A DNA stretch of 11,328 bases from Candidatus Cloacimonadota bacterium. Its GTDB lineage: Bacteria > Cloacimonadota > Cloacimonadia > Cloacimonadales > TCS61. The stretch lies in the NCBI GenBank assembly GCA_011372345.1, contig DRTC01000244.1, forward strand, positions 1-11,328, written 5' to 3'. Made by a program: the position numbers and the translations under genes. Every line of letters starts with the position of its first letter. Position 1 is the first letter of the stretch. Shown piece by piece: positions 7,601 through 11,328 of this stretch. The notes below the pieces were generated by a model. That model made no database searches. It was not told the DNA's origin and saw nothing but the letters and a program-made list of their open reading frames with translations.

Positions 7601-8933
7601 ACGCATTGGAATTTGTAGCTACCAGATTTTCAGCAAGATGAAATACTATTTCTTCTGCAGGAAGTGAATTTTCCAGAGTTAACTTCAAAGCATTGCGAAA
7701 ATTTTCAGTAGATTCTTCCGTATTATTCAATTTTTTGTTAATGATCCCGAAGTCTTTCAAAATCGTAATTTTTTTCGGACCATCATTCTGATCTTTCAGC
7801 AGTTGCAGATAAATTTGCCGTAAAGTTTCATAATCATTCAATTTCAGGAGATAATTAATCAGCTTTTCATATTTTTTCAGATCACATTTTTGGAAAACAT
7901 AGCAATAATAATTTTTAGTTTCTTCATCGAGATTAATCATTATTGGATTCAAATATTTTTCCTGTTTTACTTTGGAAAAATTACTAAAAAAAGATTGGAC
8001 AACCGATACTTTTTTCACGAAATACTTCTTTTTTACCTTGAATATCAAATCCCATTTTTCAAGTTCCGCCAGATGTTTAGGATAATTCTTATCAATTATA
8101 TTGCTTAACATCTTGTCATCAGCTTTTGTATCGAATAGGAAAATACTGATCAACAGATTTTTCCCCTGTTCCGATATTGTTGATAATTGATGGAAATAGA
8201 TCGACTCGATATTGATCTTTTTATCAAGGTAGGAACTGAAATCGAATTTTTCTCCTTTTTTAAAAAAGTCATTCAAAATATATTCTATAATGAAGAGGTT
8301 TCCGTGGGAAATATTATTGATCAGTTTTGCTTCAGTCGAATAATTTTTGGTCCTTTCAGGAAATATTTCCTGTAAAATTTGCTGAATATCTTTTTTGTCA
8401 GGAAGGCGGATCGGGATCTTCTCCGAAAATGAGAATGTATCTTTCCTCGTAAAGATGATGAATTTAATATTCTGATCTTTTGAATAATGTGCTAAATATT
8501 GGAGAAAATCTTGAGTATATTTATCAAGATAATAATTTTCATAAATTATTATGGTCTTTGAAGTTAATAATTTTTGCGCGTTCAGGTTTTCAGTGATGTA
8601 ATAATAAAAATCGTATTTATTTGAAAAATTAAAATCCGGTGAATAATCTATGAATTCATTAAATTTTTCCTTGCTGATCCCGGTTAAGACCTTTATGATT
8701 TCCTGTAGTTGATTTTTTTTGAAAATAGAAGGAATATAGACATCATGCTCAATTCTTTTTTCTTTAAGATTAGAAAGAATTTTCTGAAAAATATTGAATT
8801 TGCCAGAACCCGAATCACCAATAATTTCTATTATCTGACTGCTATCTGTCGATAAACGATTAAAAAATTTATCAAATGAAAACAGATGGCCAATAGTATA
8901 TTTTGATAAAACCTTATCTACTTTCCTGTCCAT
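4689..8933 (-). CDS. Giant sigma-54-dependent regulator: P-loop module, TPR array, GAF-like segment, AAA+ and Fis-type HTH
   Basis: This 1414-residue cytoplasmic protein should bind an enhancer and use ATP hydrolysis to open sigma-54 promoters. At the C-terminus, residues 1100-1330 are a complete activator domain: Walker A GPSGTGKE (1130-1137), sigma-54 contact loop GSFTGA (1177-1182; a variant of GAFTGA), Walker B FFLDE (1198-1202), arginine-finger region FRLDLFYRL (1255-1263) and WPGNIRQLEN (1315-1324). A Fis-type HTH occupies 1365-1412. There is no receiver domain. Residues 935-1075 look like a GAF domain. Residues about 510-900 are TPRs whose helix signatures (YNNLAGL, YNNLGYL and so on) recur at 551, 591, 631, 671, 711 and 751, exactly 40 residues apart. 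The N-terminus (30-300) resembles a STAND/AAA_16 module, but its Walker A is GDSGSGKF (39-46, F for T/S) and its Walker B is IIIYEN. The signal is presumably sensed through the TPR and GAF parts. Targets are unknown. The start is supported by GGGG seven bases upstream. Confidence 0.94.
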   Translation of the reverse strand: MDRKVDKVLSKYTIGHLFSFDKFFNRLSTDSSQIIEIIGDSGSGKFNIFQKILSNLKEKRIEHDVYIPSIFKKNQLQEIIKVLTGISKEKFNEFIDYSPDFNFSNKYDFYYYITENLNAQKLLTSKTIIIYENYYLDKYTQDFLQYLAHYSKDQNIKFIIFTRKDTFSFSEKIPIRLPDKKDIQQILQEIFPERTKNYSTEAKLINNISHGNLFIIEYILNDFFKKGEKFDFSSYLDKKINIESIYFHQLSTISEQGKNLLISIFLFDTKADDKMLSNIIDKNYPKHLAELEKWDLIFKVKKKYFVKKVSVVQSFFSNFSKVKQEKYLNPIMINLDEETKNYYCYVFQKCDLKKYEKLINYLLKLNDYETLRQIYLQLLKDQNDGPKKITILKDFGIINKKLNNTEESTENFRNALKLTLENSLPAEEIVFHLAENLVATNSNAFALEIIKKYSPGTIDDYWKWKLVLLKCMILIDMEEFGKALTTADEAYQITVLIDDRKKRLKMQGDSKKQKGLIYYHSNEWQKSETEFTEAEKLYKNAEDIEGLAAIYNNLAGLALQQGEWKNAEVLYNKSLNFEKEKYNLNGICVCYNNLGYLYEDKGDYKKSLYYLQQALEIKKLLGDRNNIAEILHNIGVTYMDNAKYKEAAESFNDALEISIKFKIYRNVIAALNALGVLFFKSGDWVKAIDYYERAIKKSKENNFLEGLCHSYNNLGELYEKRGEYNIAYEFYEHGLELLPELSDDFTKAELYGNLGSVLTCLHKFKEAYKYIVESYDFFKGLNVKKEIIEGSLKQAFYFLQTRNFESANYYLGAALKIAEEMDDDYQIGKCYYLQSFLEKNEPEKALKILKSAIEKFAKTKNNFELALANYEYAFLLFEKEEWEQSLQILNENKKIVKKYGAIKFLEKNDILIQKINKKYAVELKESKHQETLLSNFYEITQNLNEITDFDILIETALDKLVDFAEADGGIFCLYHNQLVKDYWEYMILNNFSNEDKDFDNMVKIVMETFNKNEYQNFKQPHFAPEYNNIISFPLSIRNEKKGVICLFTKHDTYYFTEKKINLLSALCNQIIVIVENITYSSLQKSHEVIREELASKTSFSNIIGKSDKIQNIFRIIEKIKDTPTTILLEGPSGTGKELIARAIHYNSNRRNKKFVAQYCGALPETLLESELFGHVKGSFTGATHDKKGLFEIANGGSFFLDEIADISLSTQAKLLRFLQEGEIKRVGSTRTEKVDVRVICATNVSLKEKVDEGDFRLDLFYRLNVIKIDVPSLSERKSDIPLLAIHFLDKYNKKVGKSVNGITDEALKYMMNYEWPGNIRQLENEIERAVTLAENDSFIRPSDLSGEIFHFQEISETINLLENKSLKDAVENLEKQMILNILEETGWNQTQTAKKLGLSRQGLIKKIQRYRLER

Positions 8934-8938
8934 AATTA

Positions 8939-8974
8939 CCCCAAAAACATTTTAGGTAAAAGACATTTTTGGGG
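8939..8974. promoter_or_regulatory. Palindrome immediately upstream of the regulator gene
   Basis: Perfect 9-bp arms CCCCAAAAA (8939-8947) and TTTTTGGGG (8966-8974) enclose 18 bases. On the minus strand the GGGG arm is also the only Shine-Dalgarno-like sequence for the ATG at 8933. The same DNA covers the spacer and -10 of the candidate promoter. It could be an operator (autoregulation), or an RNA hairpin that hides the ribosome site if transcription starts upstream. The sequence does not decide between them. Confidence 0.6.
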
Positions 8975-8986
8975 ATTATTTGTCAA
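8958..8986 (-). promoter_or_regulatory. Candidate sigma-70-type promoter of the regulator gene
   Basis: A perfect TTGACA lies at 8986-8981 on the minus strand. After a 17-base spacer comes TCTTTT (8963-8958), only 3 of 6 matches to TATAAT, so an activator would be expected. It sits 25-50 bases before the start codon and is overlapped by the 36-bp palindrome. I found no -24/-12 sigma-54 pattern here. Confidence 0.4.
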
Positions 8987-9001
8987 CTAAGTTTTTTTGG
9001 A

Positions 9002-9018
9002 TGTAACTAAAGGTTACA
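9002..9018. promoter_or_regulatory. Operator-like dyad TGTAAC-N5-GTTACA
   Basis: This is a perfect 6-bp inverted repeat with a 5-bp spacer (TAAAG). It lies just upstream of the TTGACA of the regulator promoter, where an activator or autoregulator dimer would bind. Size and symmetry fit a helix-turn-helix dimer site. No second copy was noticed in the window, so the role is inferred from position only. Confidence 0.45.
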
Positions 9019-9073
9019 GTGAAGGGAATGTAGCCGCGACAATGCGTAAAAAGTACAAAGATAAAACATTAAC

Positions 9074-9091
9074 CATCGAATTTATTCGATG
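9074..9091. repeat. Hairpin CATCGAA-TTTA-TTCGATG
   Basis: Perfect 7-bp arms flank a 4-base loop. It is the first of three evenly scattered hairpins between the regulator and the MITE-like element. No T-run follows on either strand, so an intrinsic terminator is unlikely. It is probably part of a dispersed palindromic repeat. Confidence 0.55.
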
Positions 9092-9135
9092 TAAATCGCA
9101 GTAATTCTCTCATATTATCGACTTCAGCCCAGATT

Positions 9136-9151
9136 TATCCGCAAGCGGATA
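9136..9151. repeat. Hairpin TATCCGC-AA-GCGGATA
   Basis: Perfect 7-bp arms around AA give a 16-bp near-palindrome with the most GC-rich stem of the group. It is followed on the plus strand by GTTTTATT, so a weak plus-strand terminator is conceivable, though no plus-strand gene precedes it. Confidence 0.55.
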
Positions 9152-9180
9152 GTTTTATTAAGATGAAACCTGATCCGTAA

Positions 9181-9200
9181 AACAAGATGCCGATCTTGTT
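9181..9200. repeat. Hairpin AACAAGAT-GCCG-ATCTTGTT
   Basis: Perfect 8-bp arms enclose a 4-base loop, followed by CATTTTAA on the plus strand. It is the last of the hairpin row. It could be a weak bidirectional terminator for the heptosyltransferase transcript arriving from the right, or a dispersed repeat. Confidence 0.55.
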
Positions 9201-9377
9201 CATTTTAATCAAAATCCCATCTCCTTATTTTGCAGGAAATTAGAATGGGCTTTCATAGGAGTCGGAAAATAAACTGAATAACTTAGGAAATGAATCGAGT
9301 GCTATTCGCTGCCTTTCATTGAAATAAATTGTTAATGTTTGTCGAAAATTATAGATTCGAATTTAGAAATTCAATAC

Positions 9378-9577
9378 ATGAGTCCACTCTAAAAAGTTCA
9401 AACTCAATAAAATTAGAAACCGTTAAAACGGTTAATACTTTTTCCTGTTTCATTAACCACCAACTTAATTTGGTGGTTAATAAGAAGATAGAGGTCATTA
9501 ACCGATTCATCAGTTTCCAAATTTCGGGCAAAATTTCAAACATATTCCAAATTATTGCCTTTTTAGAGTGGACTCAT
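9378..9577. mobile_element. MITE-like non-autonomous element with 19-bp terminal inverted repeats
   Basis: The 19-mer ATGAGTCCACTCTAAAAAG at 9378-9396 is repeated perfectly in inverted orientation at 9559-9577, making a 200-bp unit. The inside has no credible gene; it holds a 12-bp-stem hairpin (9452-9481), a 7-bp dyad (9418-9433) and the pair CGGTTAAT (9429-9436) / ATTAACCG (9497-9504), which is nested around the hairpin. A 7-bp direct repeat TTCAATA lies at 9370-9376 and 9581-9587, next to the ends, and may be the target duplication, although it is offset by 1 and 3 bases. The right repeat supplies the stop codon of the heptosyltransferase gene. This architecture fits a miniature transposable element mobilised in trans. 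I do not recognise the parent family. Confidence 0.78.
9452..9481. repeat. Strong central hairpin of the MITE-like element
   Basis: Perfect 12-bp arms ATTAACCACCAA and TTGGTGGTTAAT enclose a 6-base loop (CTTAAT). The hairpin lies in the middle of the 200-bp element, inside the nested CGGTTAAT/ATTAACCG pair. The whole element could therefore fold as a long branched structure in single-stranded DNA or RNA. Confidence 0.7.
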
Positions 9578-10560
9578 ACCTTCAATATTTTCTTAAGATT
9601 TTGTTTGAGCAACTTTGGAGAAATCTCTTTCATACACTTGAAATGACCTTTAGGACATTTTTCTCCGCCGTGTAATGAACACGGCTGACAAGGAATATCT
9701 GTTTTCAAAATTACTGCTTTTTCATTCAAAGGAGCAAAACCAAGTTTGGGATGAGTCGCTCCGAATATTGCGATTTGTGGTTTTTTCAATGCTGCTGCGA
9801 TGTGCATTGGTCCGCTGTCATTGGAGATGATAACATCACAGAGATCAATGGCAGAAATAAGTTGTGTAATATCGAATTTTCCGCAAAAATTGAGCAATTC
9901 CGTTTTTGTGTGAGATTGTAATTTTTCTGAAAGTTCCTTTTCCGATTTTGAACCTAAAATAATAAATTTACAATTCCATTCCGTAGGGATCGAATCGATG
10001 AATTCAGCGAGTTGTTCTATCGGATATTGTTTTGTTTTGTGGATTGCTCCGGGGAAAATAGCGATCTTTCTTAAACCTTCAAGGTTTTGAAAACCTTGAA
10101 GGTTTTTATTTAAAGGTATTAATTCAGGAAACGAAGATTCTTCCTCAATTCCCAATTTTCTCAAAGCAGAAAAATAGAGATCGATTGTCGATGAAATTTC
10201 TTTTTTTGTAAGTTTTCTGATCATCAGCCATCTTAAGAAATGTTTTTTACTATAAGTCACTTTTTTTTTTGCTTTAATCATTCTTTTGATAATGAAAGTA
10301 TTCAGTTTAGAATGAAGATCGACGACGATGTCGTAATCATTTCTTAAACTTGCCATCCGGCAACTGCCTGATAGCAAGTTTTTCTTTTCCCAGACAAGAA
10401 CATCATCGACACAGCCAAAAGCTTTAACCAAACCAGCAAACTTCTTTTTTGTATAAAAATCAATTTGTGCGTCTGGATACACTTCTCGCAAAACTTTCGC
10501 AACCGGTTGTGTGAGAACGATATCTCCCAGCGAGCTTAAACGGATGATGAGGACTTTCAT
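9574..10560 (-). CDS. ADP-heptose:LPS heptosyltransferase family protein (GT9)
   Basis: The protein should add a heptose-type sugar from a nucleotide donor to the growing lipopolysaccharide core at the inner face of the cytoplasmic membrane. Counting from the ATG at 10560, the N-terminal Rossmann start is MKVLIIRLSSLGDIVLTQP (1-19). The second domain begins near KIAIFPGAIHKTKQYP (165-180). The donor-site signature SNDSGPMHIAAA is at 246-257, and a Cys-rich tail CQPC...C...C at 291-309 is common in the family. An upstream GTG at 10569 would add three residues; the ATG fits the family start better. Ribosome signal is weak (GGTG). At 328 residues it is near normal length. Two oddities: a palindromic repeat encodes residues 152-163 in the linker between the domains, and the last codons plus stop come from the adjacent MITE-like element. 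Donor and acceptor specificity (WaaC, WaaF or WaaQ type) cannot be set. Confidence 0.93.
   Translation of the reverse strand: MKVLIIRLSSLGDIVLTQPVAKVLREVYPDAQIDFYTKKKFAGLVKAFGCVDDVLVWEKKNLLSGSCRMASLRNDYDIVVDLHSKLNTFIIKRMIKAKKKVTYSKKHFLRWLMIRKLTKKEISSTIDLYFSALRKLGIEEESSFPELIPLNKNLQGFQNLEGLRKIAIFPGAIHKTKQYPIEQLAEFIDSIPTEWNCKFIILGSKSEKELSEKLQSHTKTELLNFCGKFDITQLISAIDLCDVIISNDSGPMHIAAALKKPQIAIFGATHPKLGFAPLNEKAVILKTDIPCQPCSLHGGEKCPKGHFKCMKEISPKLLKQNLKKILKV
10073..10105. repeat. 33-bp palindrome inside the heptosyltransferase gene
   Basis: Arms AAACCTTCAAGGTTTT (10073-10088) and AAAACCTTGAAGGTTT (10090-10105) are perfect reverse complements around a single G. The unit is 33 bases, 11 codons, and so keeps frame. 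It is read as KNLQGFQNLEGL in the hinge between the two GT9 domains, a tolerant place. I recall similar palindromes scattered in intergenic DNA of Bacteroidetes-like genomes. An in-gene copy suggests insertion, as with Rickettsia palindromic elements. Confidence 0.8.
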
Positions 10561-10598
10561 TTTAAACACCGAAAAACACTGAATTCACCGAATAAATT
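10561..10598. repeat. TTCGGTG/TTCAGTG repeat, inverted copy
   Basis: Read on the minus strand this is ATTCGGTG-AATTCAGTG-TTTTTCGGTG-TTTAAA, an alternating series of TTCGGTG and TTCAGTG words. Very similar words recur in the opposite orientation at 11234-11308, beyond the GxxExxY pseudogene. The repeats thus bracket that locus in inverted orientation. A weaker TTCAGTGTTT copy is at 10659-10668. Confidence 0.55.
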
Positions 10599-10676
10599 GA
10601 TTTTAAATTTAACACCAATAAATATTAAAAATATTCTTTTCTGTGTCTATCGATGTTGTTCAGTGTTTTAATCGTA

Positions 10677-11055
10677 TTACAAAATTACCCTTTTAAATTG
10701 TAACTCTTTTGAACCGAAATCGATCAGTAATCCTAAACAAAATTTGGTTGCTTTCAGATAATTTTTCAATTGTGCATAATGAACTTTTTCAAGTGATTGA
10801 ACAGTTTTTAATTCCACAATGATTTTATTTTCAACAACTAGAACAGCAAAATAATCTCCAACAATAAATAATATTATTTTCAAAATAAACCTTTATTGGT
10901 TCCTGCTGTTTCACATTCAATTTTTCTCAACGAAGTTTATAAGCAAGCGTATTTTCATAAACTTTTTCCAAAAAACCATTACCGAAATATCGATGAATTT
11001 CAAATGCTGCTTGCCTGATTTTTTCTGTTATATCTGCATAAAGTAATTCAGTCAT
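10677..11055 (-). pseudogene. GxxExxY family protein, disrupted
   Basis: The ATG at 11055 has an excellent ribosome site (AAAGGAGT, 4 bases away) and opens MTELLYADITEKIRQAAFEI, then the family signature GNGFLEKVYEN (residues 25-35). The frame hits TGA at 10929-10927 (codon 43), yet the same frame continues with EKLNVKQQEPIKVYFENN, as intact homologs do. Near 10872-10884 one extra base shifts the frame, and the protein resumes as IVGDYFAVLVVENKIIVELK...YLKATKFCLGLLIDFGS...FKRVIL to a TAA at 10679-10677. The full length would be about 125 residues, normal for the family. It has a PD-(D/E)XK-like fold with D in GDYFA and E-x-K in VELK; function is not established. A start at TTG 10883 for the second half alone would make a headless 68-residue protein, which I consider unlikely. 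TGA recoding is unlikely because a second lesion is present. Confidence 0.88.
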
Positions 11056-11095
11056 ATTACTCCTTTATTTAAATGTATCGGAATTTCAAAATTAG

Positions 11096-11120
11096 CCACA
11101 GAGTCACAGAGATCACAGAG
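11096..11120. repeat. CACAGAG short tandem repeat
   Basis: Three CACAGAG units lie at 11097-11103, 11105-11111 and 11114-11120, separated by one and two bases. They sit about 40 bases upstream of the GxxExxY start. I recall CACAGAG arrays of this kind next to GxxExxY genes in many genomes, so this copy is probably part of that locus rather than a random satellite. Confidence 0.75.
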
Positions 11121-11201
11121 ATTTTATATTTTGCATTTCAATTTTCTGAATTCCCGTTTCCTTTTCCTGTTTCCAATTATATTTTTTAATCAATTTACAA
11201 A

Positions 11202-11218
11202 GTTATGTTCTACATAAC
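11202..11218. promoter_or_regulatory. Dyad GTTATG-N5-CATAAC
   Basis: This is a perfect 6-bp inverted repeat with a 5-base spacer (TTCTA), in gene-free DNA upstream of the pseudogene. The half-site spacing equals that of the dyad at 9002-9018, but the sequence differs. No promoter could be tied to it, so it may be an operator remnant or chance. Confidence 0.25.
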
Positions 11219-11233
11219 ACATATTCTTATCTT

Positions 11234-11308
11234 TTCGGTGTTTTTCAGTGTTTAATTTTTTCATTTATTATTTTTTCCGGTGATTTCAGTGTTTTCAGCG
11301 TTTAATTA
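11234..11308. repeat. Irregular array of TTCGGTG / TTCAGTG words
   Basis: TTCGGTGTTTTTCAGTGTTT lies at 11234-11253. TTCCGGTGATTTCAGTG continues with TTTTCAGCGTTTAATT at 11275-11307. The window ends in TTCCGG (11323-11328), which may begin a third copy. Unit starts are about 41-48 bases apart. I see no gene between 11056 and the window end; this array and the two repeats before it are the only structure. Confidence 0.6.
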
Positions 11309-11328
11309 AATCCCTTTATAATTTCCGG

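Larger units (their letters stand above)
9019..9377. other. Gene-free stretch with three perfect hairpins
   Basis: I see no credible coding sequence here. The first half contains three palindromes listed separately (9074-9091, 9136-9151, 9181-9200). From 9201 to 9377 I see only AT-rich sequence with no clear gene or strong repeat. Around 9028-9047 the phrase GAATGTAGCCGCGACAATGC resembles dispersed intergenic repeat sequence rather than coding DNA. Confidence 0.5.

Noticed and set aside
8934..9060. Sigma-54 (-24/-12) promoter for the regulator gene
   Set aside because: I found no TGGCA...TTGC pattern with the required GG-N10-GC spacing in either direction.
9329..9646. Open frames on both strands across the MITE-like element
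   Set aside because: They cross the terminal inverted repeats and internal hairpins, and neither product has recognisable features. The frames are by-products of AT-rich palindromic DNA.
10927..10929. TGA read as an amino acid (recoding)
   Set aside because: The other genes in the window contain no internal TGA and use TGG for tryptophan. The same pseudogene also has a frameshift, so simple decay explains it.
11097..11120. CRISPR array
   Set aside because: The units are 7 bases with 1-2 base gaps, far from repeat-spacer architecture, and there are no cas genes.

Overview
The window reads as chromosome of a low-GC, Gram-negative-type bacterium. The GT9 heptosyltransferase implies lipopolysaccharide, and the large bacterial enhancer-binding protein implies sigma-54. 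A GxxExxY-family remnant, CACAGAG-type repeats and many palindromic intergenic repeats recall candidate phyla such as Cloacimonadota. That placement is inference from general impression, not from a marker gene. All convincing genes lie on the minus strand.

Layout from left to right: (1) 1-2535, the N-terminal 845 residues of an exonuclease-DinG fusion helicase whose 3' end is off the window. (2) 2781-4559, a compact type II restriction-modification pair: a PD-(D/E)XK-like endonuclease gene followed 3 nt later by a beta-class DNA methyltransferase. Upstream is a promoter-like TTGACA overlaid by nested dyads. (3) 4689-8933, a 1414-residue regulator combining a degenerate P-loop module, a 40-residue-period TPR array, a GAF-like segment, a sigma-54-interacting AAA+ domain and a Fis-type HTH. 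(4) 8934-9573, a 640-base gap with a promoter/palindrome, a row of perfect hairpins and most of a ~200-bp MITE-like element with 19-bp perfect terminal inverted repeats. (5) 9574-10560, a heptosyltransferase whose stop codon is supplied by that element and which carries a 33-bp near-perfect palindrome in frame. (6) 10677-11055, a broken GxxExxY gene (one stop, one frameshift) flanked by CACAGAG and TTCGGTG/TTCAGTG repeats.

The genes do not form one pathway. The region looks like housekeeping genes (dinG, heptosyltransferase) interleaved with accessory DNA: a restriction-modification cassette, a decayed GxxExxY locus, a non-autonomous element and palindromic repeats. The most distinctive items are the regulator with its palindrome-covered promoter, the MITE-like element that rewrote the 3' end of a gene, the palindrome inside a coding sequence, and the DinG that keeps both an intact exonuclease motif set and the Fe-S cysteines.
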